Of a stretch of 64,000 nucleotides of DNA, positions 56,388-64,000 are shown piece after piece. Where the stretch lies: NCBI RefSeq assembly GCF_030539355.1, contig NZ_JAUNSF010000004.1, positions 21,343 through 85,342 of the forward strand, written 5' to 3'. Position numbers and translations under genes: made by a program. A model generated the notes under the pieces. The model saw only the letters and a program-made list of their open reading frames with translations. It was not told the DNA's origin and did no database searches. The stretch's first letter is position 1. Each line of letters starts with the position of its first letter. This DNA is from Sutterella sp. GTDB taxonomy: Bacteria > Pseudomonadota > Gammaproteobacteria > Burkholderiales > Burkholderiaceae_F.

Positions 56388-56906
56388 TCAGTTCTGGGCG
56401 GCCTGGTTCTTGGCGGCCTCGGCCTGAGCCTGGGCGAGACGCTGCTGATACAGCACCTCGAAGTTCACCTCGGGCAGATGCACCGGCGGAACGTTCGCGC
56501 GGGTCATCAGGTCGGCGAGGTTGGCGCGGAGGTACGGATAGACCATCGACGGGCAGAGCACGTTGGTGATGTGCTGGAGCGCCTCGGCGGGGATGCCGCG
56601 GATGGCGAAGAGACCCGACTGGCGGCCCTCGACGAGGATGATCACGCGCTCACCGGTCTTGACGGTGATCGTGCCGCGGACGGTGATGTCCCAGAGGTCG
56701 GCCTGGAGGGCGCGCTGGCTCACCTCGAACTGGATGTCAACCTGCGGAGCGGTCTGCTGCGGCTCCATCAGGATTTCCGGAGCGTTCGGCATCTCGACGG
56801 AGACATCCTTCAGGTAGCAGCGCTGGAGCTGGAAAACCGGCTGCTCTTCCTGAGCGGGCTGCTGCTGGGCGTCAGCGGGGTTCTGGGCGTTTTCGTTTTC
56901 GGCCAT
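56388..56906 (-). CDS. secB: Protein-export chaperone SecB
   Basis: This 172-residue cytosolic chaperone keeps precursors unfolded for SecA. It has FQLQRCYLKDVSVEMPNAPEI, HITNVLCPSMVYPYLRANLADL and the C-terminal part with PEVNFEVLYQQRL. N- and C-terminal tails are Gln/Ala rich. It lies next to the YibN-like gene as in E. coli, but grxC, normally between them, is missing. Confidence 0.95.
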   Translation of the reverse strand: MAENENAQNPADAQQQPAQEEQPVFQLQRCYLKDVSVEMPNAPEILMEPQQTAPQVDIQFEVSQRALQADLWDITVRGTITVKTGERVIILVEGRQSGLFAIRGIPAEALQHITNVLCPSMVYPYLRANLADLMTRANVPPVHLPEVNFEVLYQQRLAQAQAEAAKNQAAQN

Positions 56907-57033
56907 TTGTTTACCTTTCGGCGTAGTGTGCCGGGCCCGCGCGGACCCGGTCGTGAAATGAATTTCCGGAGAAGTGCGCCTCCGCGCGGGGAGCCGCCGG
57001 ACACGCCTTTCTCTCTATATGGGGGCGATGGGC

Positions 57034-57438
57034 TCAGTATTCAAGGGGGAGCTTGTCGCGCATCCAGCCGACGAGGCCGTTCTCGAGCACGAAGACCTTC
57101 GGGTAGCCGATGCCGCGGAGCAGCTTCGAGGCACCCGCGGCCATGTTGCCGGAGTTGTCGACGACGAGAACCGTGCGCTCCTTCGGGATCTCGGCGAGGC
57201 GGCCCTGGATCTCCGTGGCGGGGATGTTGACGGAGCCGACGATGCGGACCTTCTTGAAGTCGGACTGGGAGCGGACGTCCACCACCAGGGCGTCCTGCTT
57301 GTTGATGAGCTGAACGGCCTGCTCGGGCGTGACCATCGGGCCGTAGCGGCGACGGTTGAAGAGCGGCAAGGCGAGCGATCCGGCGCTGATGACCGCGATC
57401 AGAATGAGAAGAGCGTTCTGGACAAGAAACTGAGACAT
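57034..57438 (-). CDS. Membrane-anchored rhodanese-like protein, YibN family
   Basis: This 134-residue protein has an N-terminal membrane helix (~5-28) and a rhodanese fold (DALVVDVRSQSDFKKVRIVGSVNIP). The active-site loop reads VVDNSGNMA, so the catalytic Cys of sulfurtransferases is replaced by Asp, as in E. coli YibN. A scaffolding or insertase-associated role is more likely than sulfur transfer. The start ATG 57438 lacks a ribosome-binding site but follows a TATAAT at 57484-57489 (minus strand). Confidence 0.85.
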   Translation of the reverse strand: MSQFLVQNALLILIAVISAGSLALPLFNRRRYGPMVTPEQAVQLINKQDALVVDVRSQSDFKKVRIVGSVNIPATEIQGRLAEIPKERTVLVVDNSGNMAAGASKLLRGIGYPKVFVLENGLVGWMRDKLPLEY

Positions 57439-57483
57439 GACAGGGAGGTCTGGACAAGCGGCGAAATTGCCGCAAAGAGTACG

Positions 57484-57489
57484 ATTATA
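57484..57489 (-). promoter_or_regulatory. TATAAT -10 element for the YibN-like gene
   Basis: The minus strand reads TATAAT 45 bp before the ATG at 57438. No good -35 is seen 16-18 bp upstream, so activity may depend on other factors. Confidence 0.4.
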
Positions 57490-57583
57490 GGTGCGCACGC
57501 ATGCCCGGGGCCCGAGGGCGTGCTAGTTTTCCGCTTGTTCCACGGCGGGCTCCCGCCCGCTCCTCCCCACCTTTTCGCCCGAA

Positions 57584-58831
57584 GTGAAGTTTTCCATCCT
57601 CCGCGCAGGCGCCGCCGCGGCCGCGCTTGCCCTGACGCTTGCCTCCGCTCCCGCCCCGGCGCCCGCCGCGCCCTCGGGGTCGGACGCGACCGCGCGCCAG
57701 AAGGAGCGTGCGGAGAGCCAGAAGGCGAGCGTCGAGAAGCGCCTCTCCGACATGCAGAAGCAGCTCTCGGCGCGCGAGGCCGAGAGCGAGGCCGCCAACA
57801 GCGCGCTCAAGAAGGCCGACCAGGCGATCAGCGAGGCGAACAAGAAGCTGCGCACGCTCAAAAGCGAGCGCGAGAAGGTCGAGGAGCGCCTGAAGGAACT
57901 CCGCGGCGACAGCCGCGAGGTCGGCAGGAGCCTCTCGGGCGCCGAGGCGCTCCTCTCGCAGATCGTCCGCGCGCAGTACCTGCACGCGCAGCGCCACACC
58001 TGGCAGTCGCTCATCGAGGGCGGCAACCCCAACGAGCTCGCCCGCACCTCGGCCGCCCTCGGCTACCTCTCGGTCGCGCAGGTACGCGCCGCCGACGCGC
58101 TCGAGGCCGAGCAGAACCGCATCGACACGGTCTCGCAGGAGACGCGCGCGAGGCGCGCGGAGCTCTCGAAGATCGCCGCCGAGGAGGAGAAGAACCGCCG
58201 CGAGCTCCTGAGCGAGAAGCGCGACCGTCAGGAGGCCGTGAAAAAGCTCTCCCGCGACATCGCCACGCAGCAGGCCGCGATCGAGAAGCTCCAGAAGGAC
58301 CAGGCGCGCCTCGAGAACCTCGTCTCCGAAATCGACTCGCGGCTCGAGAAGGAGCGCGCCGCCGAGGAAGCCGAGCGCAGGCGCGAGGCCGAGCGCCGGA
58401 AGGCCGACGCCAAGCCCGTGGCGCCCTTGCCGGCCGGCAACTTCGCGCAGCTCCGCGGCCGCCTCGTGCGCCCCGTCAAGGGCACCGTGGCCGCCCGCTA
58501 CGGCACCCGCCGCACGGGCTCGGCCCTCTGGCAGGGCATCCTCTTCCGCGCCCCCGAGGGCGCCGACGTCTCGGCCTGCGCGGCCGGGCGCGTGGTGTTC
58601 TCCGACTGGCTGCGCGGCTACGGCAACCTCCTCATCATTGACCACGGCGGCACCTACATGTCCGTCTACGCGAACAACGAGTCGGTGCTGAAGAACGTCG
58701 GCGACCGCGTCCGCGCGGGCGAGACGGTGGCCACCGTGGGCAGCTCCGGCGCGAGCGACGAGCCGGGCCTCTACTTTGAAATCCGTTACAAGGGCAAGCC
58801 CGTGAACCCTCAGCCGTGGCTGAGCAAATAG
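57584..58831 (+). CDS. envC: Murein hydrolase activator EnvC
   Basis: This 415-residue protein has a Sec signal (GTG start at 57584; cleavage near PAPAA), a long coiled-coil (~40-270) and a C-terminal LytM/M23 domain that is degenerate: the first zinc His motif reads YGTRRTGSALWQG and the last HxH reads GLYFEIR, so it cannot bind zinc. That is the mark of EnvC, which activates amidases AmiA/B under FtsEX control. ftsEX is in this window. It is followed by a carboxy-terminal protease gene, as in many proteobacteria. Confidence 0.9.
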   Translation: MKFSILRAGAAAAALALTLASAPAPAPAAPSGSDATARQKERAESQKASVEKRLSDMQKQLSAREAESEAANSALKKADQAISEANKKLRTLKSEREKVEERLKELRGDSREVGRSLSGAEALLSQIVRAQYLHAQRHTWQSLIEGGNPNELARTSAALGYLSVAQVRAADALEAEQNRIDTVSQETRARRAELSKIAAEEEKNRRELLSEKRDRQEAVKKLSRDIATQQAAIEKLQKDQARLENLVSEIDSRLEKERAAEEAERRREAERRKADAKPVAPLPAGNFAQLRGRLVRPVKGTVAARYGTRRTGSALWQGILFRAPEGADVSACAAGRVVFSDWLRGYGNLLIIDHGGTYMSVYANNESVLKNVGDRVRAGETVATVGSSGASDEPGLYFEIRYKGKPVNPQPWLSK

Positions 58832-58924
58832 GCGAAAATACGATGCCGTCCCCCGCCCCCAGGGCACGGACAGGACGCGCCGGACACGGCCTCCTTCAAG
58901 AACATATTCAAAACCACAAACGCG

Positions 58925-60436
58925 ATGAAACTCCGTCTCCTCTCCCTATTCGTCGCCGGCGCCTGCGCCGGCATGCTCGCGACGACGGGCTTCCAGGCCT
59001 TCGCCGGAAAAACCGCCGACGAAGGACTGCCGCTTCAGGAGATCCGGCAGTTCACGAGCGTCTTCAACGCCGTCAAGGACTACTACGTTGACGAGATCTC
59101 CGACCGCGAGCTCCTCGAGCTTGCCGTCGAGGGCATGGTGAGCGGCCTTGACCCGCACTCGAACTTCCTTGACTCCAAGGGCTTCAAGGACATGAACGAG
59201 GCGACGCACGGCGCCTTCGGCGGCCTCGGCATCGAGGTGACGAAGGACACCGCGGGCGTGCGCGTGATCTCCCCGATCGATGACACGCCGGCCGCGCGCG
59301 CCGGCATTCGCGCGGGCGACATCATCACGAAGATCGACGGTGAGGCGACCGCGAACCTCTCGCTCAACGAGGCCGTCAAGCGCATGCGCGGCGAGCCGAA
59401 GACGAAGATCCGTCTCGAGATCGCGCGCAAGGGCGAGATGACGCCCCTGCAGATGACGCTCGAGCGCGCCATGATCAAGACGCAGTCGGTGCGCATGAAG
59501 GAGCTCGCCGACGGCATCGGCTACGTGCGCATCTCGCAGTTCCAGGAGCGCACGGCCGAGGACCTCGCCCGCACGATCAACAAGCTCGAGAAGAACGGCC
59601 ACCTCAAGGGCCTCGTCCTTGACCTGCGCAACGACCCGGGCGGGCTGCTCCAGGCCGCGATCGGCGTCGCGGCGATCTTCCTGCCGCCCAACTCCGACAT
59701 CGTCTCGACGAAGGGGCGCGCGGCGCAGTCCGACTATTCTTTCAAGGCGATCGAGAGCGACTACCGCTCGGGCGACGCCGTGAAGGCGATCGCCGACCTC
59801 ACGCCGAAGGCGAAGAGCGTCCCGGTGGTCGTGCTGATCAACTCCTCCTCCGCGTCCGCCTCCGAGATCGTCGCGGGCGCGCTGCAGGACCACAAGCGCG
59901 CGACCCTCATGGGCGACCGCTCCTTCGGCAAGGGCTCCGTGCAGACGATCCTGCCGATGACCTACGGCGACAAGGCCGTGGGCGTGAAGCTCACGACCGC
60001 GCGCTACTACACCCCGTCGGGCCGCTCGATCCAGGCCCGCGGCATCGAGCCCGACATCTACGTCGACGACACGCCGAAGGGCAACTACCCGACCTTCCAG
60101 GTCCGCGAGGCCGACCTCGCCCACCATCTCGTCAACCAGGACGACGAGGACGGAGAGGAGAAGGAGGACGAAACCCTGCCCTACGACGACAACGACTCCG
60201 TGAAGTCGCCCGACTGGAGCTTCCAGTTCGGCGACGACAAGGACTGGCAGCTCCAGCAGGCCGTCGCCAAGCTCAAGGGCGGCAAGGTCGAGGAGTCGAA
60301 GTACCGCGGCAAGCCCATCAAGGTCGTGCGCGAGATGCGCGCCGCCGAGAAGGCGAAGGCCGAGGCCGAGGCGAAGAAGGACGCCAAGCCCGAGGCGAAG
60401 ACCGACGCCAAGACCGAGAAGCCCGCGGCGAAGTAA
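58925..60436 (+). CDS. S41-family carboxy-terminal processing protease
   Basis: This 503-residue exported protease has a signal or anchor helix (~5-25), a PDZ domain (GGLGIEV and AGIRAGDIITKIDG, ~90-170), and a catalytic core with Ser in NSSSASASEIVAGAL (~312) and Lys in SFGKGSVQ (~338). The C-terminus is Lys/Glu/Ala rich, with repeats of a DAK/EAK type. Envelope quality control and peptidoglycan hydrolase turnover are typical. The usual symbol is ctpA; I leave it out as several S41 paralogues exist. Confidence 0.92.
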   Translation: MKLRLLSLFVAGACAGMLATTGFQAFAGKTADEGLPLQEIRQFTSVFNAVKDYYVDEISDRELLELAVEGMVSGLDPHSNFLDSKGFKDMNEATHGAFGGLGIEVTKDTAGVRVISPIDDTPAARAGIRAGDIITKIDGEATANLSLNEAVKRMRGEPKTKIRLEIARKGEMTPLQMTLERAMIKTQSVRMKELADGIGYVRISQFQERTAEDLARTINKLEKNGHLKGLVLDLRNDPGGLLQAAIGVAAIFLPPNSDIVSTKGRAAQSDYSFKAIESDYRSGDAVKAIADLTPKAKSVPVVVLINSSSASASEIVAGALQDHKRATLMGDRSFGKGSVQTILPMTYGDKAVGVKLTTARYYTPSGRSIQARGIEPDIYVDDTPKGNYPTFQVREADLAHHLVNQDDEDGEEKEDETLPYDDNDSVKSPDWSFQFGDDKDWQLQQAVAKLKGGKVEESKYRGKPIKVVREMRAAEKAKAEAEAKKDAKPEAKTDAKTEKPAAK

Positions 60437-60457
60437 GCCTTCCCCAGGACTGATCAG

Positions 60458-60492
60458 ACGGCCCGCAGCCCTCTCCGGAGGGCACGGGCCGT
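60458..60492 (+). other. Two-tier hairpin between the protease and MoeB-like genes
   Basis: ACGGCCCG pairs with CGGGCCGT and inside it GCCCTC pairs with GAGGGC around TCCG. Only TT follows, so termination may be weak, and the MoeB-like gene 23 bp later may be partly co-transcribed. Confidence 0.5.
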
Positions 60493-60514
60493 TCGCATGC
60501 AAAGGATTCGAAAA

Positions 60515-61291
60515 ATGCAGATGAATGATTCCGAGCGCTTCGAGCGCCTCACCGAGCGCCTCTCGCGCCAGATGAAGATCGCCGAGCTCGGCCCCGAGGG
60601 CCAGCGCCGCATCGTCGCGGCGAAGTTCCTCGTGATCGGCGCGGGCGGCCTCGGCTCCCCGGCGCTGCTCGCCCTCGCGGCGGGCGGTGCCTCGCACATC
60701 ACGATCGTGGACCACGACGAGGTGTCGGAAAGCAACCTCTCGCGCCAGTTCCTGCACGACGCCGCCTCCATCGGCCGCAACAAGGCCGAGAACGCTGCTG
60801 AAGAGCTGCTGCGCTGGAACCCTGTGCTCGACGCCCGTGCGGTCTCCTGCCGCATGGAGGGCGAAGCCGATCTCGCCCCGCTCGTTCGCGAGGCCAACAT
60901 CGTGCTCGACTGCTCGGACAACCTCGCCACGCGCCAGCTCGTCAACCGCGTCTGCCGCGCCGAGCGCCGTCCGCTCGTCTTCGCCGCGGCCGTGCGCATG
61001 AACGCGCAGATCACCGTCTTCGACTTCCGCGACCCGGACTCGGCCTGCTACCGCTGCCTCTTCGAGGAGGACGACGCGGAGAACGACGAGAAGGCGAGCG
61101 CCTTCGGCGTCTTCACGGCGCTCACCGGCACCGTCGGCATGCTGCAGGCCTGCGAGGCGATGAAGCTCGCCGCGGGCTTCGGCCGCCCCCTCACGGGCAG
61201 GCTCCTGATGGTGGACCTCCTCAACATGGAGATGCGCGAGATGCGCTACCGCCGCCGCGCGTCCTGCCCCTGCTGCGGGAGCGGCCGCTGA
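60515..61291 (+). CDS. MoeB/ThiF family adenylyltransferase
   Basis: This 258-residue E1-like enzyme has the adenylation Rossmann motif VIGAGGLGSPALLALAAGG, DHDEVSESNLSRQFLH, and a zinc site CYRC (~190) with CPCC near the end. It activates the C-terminal Gly of ThiS or MoaD-type sulfur carriers. No thi or moa gene is adjacent, so the exact partner is open. ATG 60515 has AGGA upstream; other ATGs at 60497 and 60521 are possible. Confidence 0.88.
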   Translation: MQMNDSERFERLTERLSRQMKIAELGPEGQRRIVAAKFLVIGAGGLGSPALLALAAGGASHITIVDHDEVSESNLSRQFLHDAASIGRNKAENAAEELLRWNPVLDARAVSCRMEGEADLAPLVREANIVLDCSDNLATRQLVNRVCRAERRPLVFAAAVRMNAQITVFDFRDPDSACYRCLFEEDDAENDEKASAFGVFTALTGTVGMLQACEAMKLAAGFGRPLTGRLLMVDLLNMEMREMRYRRRASCPCCGSGR

Positions 61292-61314
61292 GAACCGGCG
61301 CAGACGGATAGCAC

Positions 61315-61354
61315 AAGGCCCCGGAGGCTTGAGGAAGCCTTGCGGGGCCTTTCT
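61315..61354 (+). terminator. Rho-independent terminator after the MoeB-like gene
   Basis: AAGGCCCC pairs with GGGGCCTT around an inner GGCTT/AAGCC hairpin; TTTCTGTC follows. A further perfect small stem, CGGGCC-TGCA-GGCCCG, is at 61366-61381. These lie between convergent genes and show no coding sequence. Confidence 0.7.
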
Positions 61355-61473
61355 GTCACTGCGGACGGGCCTGCAGGCCCGGATCCGCAGAGGCCTCTTC
61401 CGGAAAAGAGGACTTGAGCCCGGCAGGTCCCAGAAGGACCAGTTGCGGGAACACGTTCATTATGCGCCGGGGG

Positions 61474-62304
61474 TCAGGTGAGCAGCTCTCGCCAGTCCTC
61501 CGGGCGGGGCTTCGCGCAGATCGGCTCCTCGTTGTTTCTCATCCAGCGCCAGGTGTCGTCGAGCGCCCTGGCCTGCAGTATCAGCGCGGCGCCCTCCGTG
61601 ACGAGGCTCCCGTCCTCCCGGAGCTCCGCGAAGGCGCGCCGGATCTGCGAGAGGCTCACGACGATCACCCGCATGATCTGGGTCTGCGGCAGGATCGCCG
61701 GGTAGCGGAGCCATTCCGTGCCGTCCTCGTGCACGAGCCGCCCGTAGGCGAGTCCCCAGGAGATGAAGTAGAGCTTGAGGCGCTCCATCACCGGCAGCAC
61801 GGCGATCGAGCCGAGCCCCATGCGGTCGGACTGGATGCAGCACTCGCACTGCACCTCAACGAGCTCGCGCAGCTCCAGGTCCTCGCGCATCAGCTCCTTG
61901 ATGCGGCGGTTGGGGAGCGACACCGCCTTCACGGGCGAGACGGCGAAATAGCGGCCGTTGCCCGGGCGCTCGCTGAAGAACGTGTGGTTGCCCGCGCAGA
62001 CGCGGTGCGGGATGGCGAGCGCCATGCCCTGCTTCTGCTGGTTGTAGAGGCTCCCGAACGTGCGGCCCGCGACGCCCTCGGTGATCACCGTGAGGATGTT
62101 GAGCGGCATCCCGGCCGGATAGATGTATTCGCCGGGCTCGAACTCCCTCCTGATGCCCTCCCTCATCACGATCTCCTCGAGCCGCGGCGGCACGGGCGGC
62201 GCGATCCAGGGCACGAGCGGCTCGTCGGCGCCGTAGGGAAGCGTCCATGCGCGCGCTCTGGGCCTGCGCACGACCTCAAGCCACTGCGGAGGATATGGAG
62301 TCAT
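61474..62304 (-). CDS. Crp/Fnr-family transcriptional regulator
   Basis: This 276-residue protein has a cyclic-nucleotide-binding-type beta-roll (FEPGEYIYPAGMPLNILTVITEG at ~40-62), a dimer helix and a Crp-type HTH near the C-terminus (VSLSQIRRAFAELREDGSL). It has no N-terminal FNR Fe-S Cys set, though CECC occurs near 140. GAGGAG six bases before ATG 62304 is a strong ribosome-binding site. It is divergent from the exported flavoprotein gene, which it probably controls in response to oxygen or substrate. Confidence 0.85.
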   Translation of the reverse strand: MTPYPPQWLEVVRRPRARAWTLPYGADEPLVPWIAPPVPPRLEEIVMREGIRREFEPGEYIYPAGMPLNILTVITEGVAGRTFGSLYNQQKQGMALAIPHRVCAGNHTFFSERPGNGRYFAVSPVKAVSLPNRRIKELMREDLELRELVEVQCECCIQSDRMGLGSIAVLPVMERLKLYFISWGLAYGRLVHEDGTEWLRYPAILPQTQIMRVIVVSLSQIRRAFAELREDGSLVTEGAALILQARALDDTWRWMRNNEEPICAKPRPEDWRELLT

Positions 62305-62482
62305 CGGCTTCTCCTCGTGAGGGATGTCGAAAATTTCAATTTTAACAAAGACTTCGCGCGCCGTCCCTCTCATTTGACACGGGTCTCGGATGAGTGGGAC
62401 GGGGGCACTTTCGCTCGGGCAGGATGAAGGAAAGACGCGGCCCACCGACCTGAAGGCCGCGCATCCAAAAGGAGAAAACCCT

Positions 62483-63907
62483 ATGAAATCCGTCAAGCTG
62501 CTCGCCGTTGCCGTAAGCCTTGCCTTCACGCTCCCCGCCTGGGCCGACAAGGTCTATGACGTTGATCTCGCCATCGCCGGCGGCGGCGCCGGCGGTCTCG
62601 TGGCCGGCGTGGCCGCCGTCGAAGGCGGCCTCAAGACCGTGATCCTCGAGAAGAACGCCTACACGGGCGGCGCGGGCCTCTTCATGGAAGGCACGTTCGC
62701 CGTCGAGAGCTTCCTGCAGAAGAAAGCCGGCGTGAAGTACACGCCCATCGAGGCCTTCAACAAGATGGCCTACTACCATCACTGGCGCATCAACGCCCCG
62801 CTCGTGAAGAAGTTCATCGACACGAGCGCCGAGACGATCCAGTGGGTGCAGGACCACGGCGTGCCCTGGAAGGAAGTGAAGACCGCCCGCCGCAACAACC
62901 CGATCCTGATGTGGCATATCTACCCGAAGGCCGGCGCGCTCCCCGAGAAGATGACCGAGCTCTTCAAGAAGCAGGGCGGCGAGCTCCTCCTCTCCACGCC
63001 CGCCGAGAAGCTTCTCTATGAGAACGGCAAGGTCGTCGGCATCGTCGGCACGGCGAAGAACGGCGAGAAGGTCACCGTCCGCGCGAAGAACGTCATCCTC
63101 GCCACGGGCGGCTACAACTTCAACACCGAGATGGTGCGCGAGTACTCCGGCGTCGAGATGACCGCCGTGGGCGCCCCGGGCCGCACGGGCGACGGCATCC
63201 GCATGGCCTTCGAGGTCGGCGCGGTCGGCGACAACATCGGCCCGATGCAGGCCAACGGCGCCTTCATGCCCGCCGAGGGCGAGGCGATCTGCAACGGCCC
63301 GAACCGCGAGCTGCGCGCCATGTTCCGCCAGGGCCTGCTCTACGTGGACGGCAACGGCACGCGCTTCTTCAACGAGGAAATGACGGCCGACTGGCCGATG
63401 GCCTCGAACGCCATCATGCGCAACGGCACCTGGGCCTACATCGTCTTCGACCAGGCCACCGTCGAGGAGTTCTCCACGAAGGGCAAGGGCTACCCGAATC
63501 CGTGCGGCAACTGGATCCAGCGCCATCAGGCCGCGACGCAGTTGGAGGAGCTCATCGCCGCCAACGAGAAGAAGGGCAACGTCTTCATCGGCCAGACGAT
63601 CGAGGAAGTCGCGAAGAAGGCCGGCATGGATCCCGCCACGCTCAAGGCCACCTGCGAGCAGATGACGAAGTTCGCGCGCCAGGGCCGCGACGACCAGTTC
63701 GGCAAGGATCCGTACTACCTGCGTGAAGTGAGCAAGGGCCCGTTCTACATCGTCCGCGGCAAGCTCGACACGCCGACGAGCCTCAACGGCGTTCGCGTGA
63801 CCTCCGACCTCGAGGTCGTCGACAAGAACAACCACGTCATCCCGGGCCTCTACGCCATCGGTCATGACGCGGGCGGCGTGTACCTGACTTTGGGAAACTT
63901 GGACTAG
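62483..63907 (+). pseudogene. Exported FAD-dependent reductase-type flavoprotein, 3' end replaced
   Basis: The frame encodes 474 residues: a Sec signal (cleavage near PAWA), FAD motif DLAIAGGGAGGLVAGVA and the C-terminal FAD segment IPGLYAIGHDAGGVY. After GGVY (63883) the sequence changes to LTLGNLD and a stop. The intact paralogue at 4902-6512 continues for about 35 residues with the final FAD-contact helix (FAYTSGRLAGEGAAAYA). Loss of this part should harm FAD binding. AAGGAG precedes ATG 62483. No heme motif and no HxxGG/NRLGG fumarate signatures are present. Before the break the gene was probably a substrate-specific periplasmic respiratory reductase. Confidence 0.75.
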
Positions 63908-64000
63908 AAAAAAAGGCACCATCCCGCGTCAGTGTTGGGATGGCGCCTTCCTGTCTTTGACAGCTTAAAGTCGAAAAAATTCTTATAGATCAGGTCGTTA
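63884..64000. other. Foreign-looking, AT-rich right edge replacing the flavoprotein 3' end
   Basis: From about 63884 base composition shifts sharply toward A+T. On the minus strand it holds a terminator: GGCGCCATCCC pairs with GGGATGGTGCC (one A-C mismatch) and is followed by seven T (63908-63914 on plus are A). So a minus-strand gene lying beyond 64000 probably ends here. CTGACTTTGGGAAACTTGGAC (63884-63904) starts exactly at the break and could be an element end, but its partner is outside the window. Confidence 0.5.

Noticed and set aside
57584-58831. Active M23 zinc endopeptidase
   Set aside because: Zinc ligands are replaced in both motifs; the coiled-coil plus degenerate LytM layout is EnvC.
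61366-61460. Several small palindromes as a repeat array or attachment site
   Set aside because: They are short, different from each other and lie between convergent genes, where terminator-like stems are expected.
62342-63922. 526-codon open frame antisense to the second flavoprotein
   Set aside because: Same antisense artefact; the plus strand carries signal peptide, FAD motifs and ribosome-binding site.

Overview
The window is GC-rich chromosomal DNA from a Gram-negative betaproteobacterium. The gene orders fmdB-DUF502-aspS, kdsD-kdsC-lptC-lptA-lptB-rpoN-ptsN-rapZ, lolB-ispE-tRNA-Gln-prs-rplY-pth-ychF and coaD-rsmD/ftsY are typical of Burkholderiales. Two exported FAD-dependent reductase-type proteins with Crp-type control, together with the compactness of these loci, suggest the Sutterellaceae (Sutterella/Parasutterella-like gut bacteria). 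That placement is inference from gene content; I cannot name a species. There is no rRNA, no CRISPR array and no intact insertion sequence; one tRNA gene is present.

Layout. 1-9.2 kb is an accessory-flavoured stretch: the end of an efflux operon (NodT lipoprotein plus the start of an adaptor-like gene), a CpxR-like response regulator, a second EF-G, an exported flavoprotein, a protein derived from an IS256/Mutator transposase that has lost its catalytic residues, and a porin. 9.2-17 kb holds fmdB, DUF502, aspS, a DMT exporter, a stand-alone zinc-ribbon/Toprim primase-like gene, and a four-gene minus-strand cluster starting with mtnA and a class II aldolase (a likely 'DHAP shunt' for S-methylthioribose or 5-deoxyribose). 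17-24.3 kb has a Pat/PatZ-type protein acetyltransferase coupled to a crotonase-fold protein, then a glutamate/aspartate ABC transporter operon preceded by a near-perfect sigma-54 promoter. 24.3-31.9 kb is the LPS transport/KDO cluster leading into rpoN, ptsN and rapZ (hpf and hprK, usual members, are missing) and convergent mutY. 32-43 kb is a CpxA-like kinase and the lolB-ispE-tRNA-prs-rplY-DEAD helicase-pth-DUF523-ychF housekeeping block. 43-46 kb is a small XRE regulator and ahpC-ahpF with an OxyR-like site. 46-56 kb carries an AsmA-type protein, coaD-rsmD, ftsY-ppx-ftsE-ftsX-rpoH, trmL and an orphan NarL-type regulator. 56-64 kb has secB, a YibN-like rhodanese, envC, a carboxy-terminal protease, a MoeB/ThiF protein, a Crp-family regulator and, divergent from it, a second exported flavoprotein whose last ~35 codons have been replaced at a sharp junction near the right edge.

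How parts work together: envC, ctpA, ftsEX, lptABC/kdsCD, lolB, secB and the porin are envelope biogenesis; rpoN is likely to serve the gltIJKL promoter 7 kb upstream of it; the CpxR-like and CpxA-like proteins, 29 kb apart, are each without a neighbour partner and may form one system. The least explained items are the transposase-derived protein, the 15-bp element it shares with the porin upstream region, the ispE/tRNA-Gln overlap and the two flavoproteins that lack canonical fumarate-reductase signatures.

All calls are from reading the sequence; no database search was run, and coordinates of promoters and hairpins are by eye.
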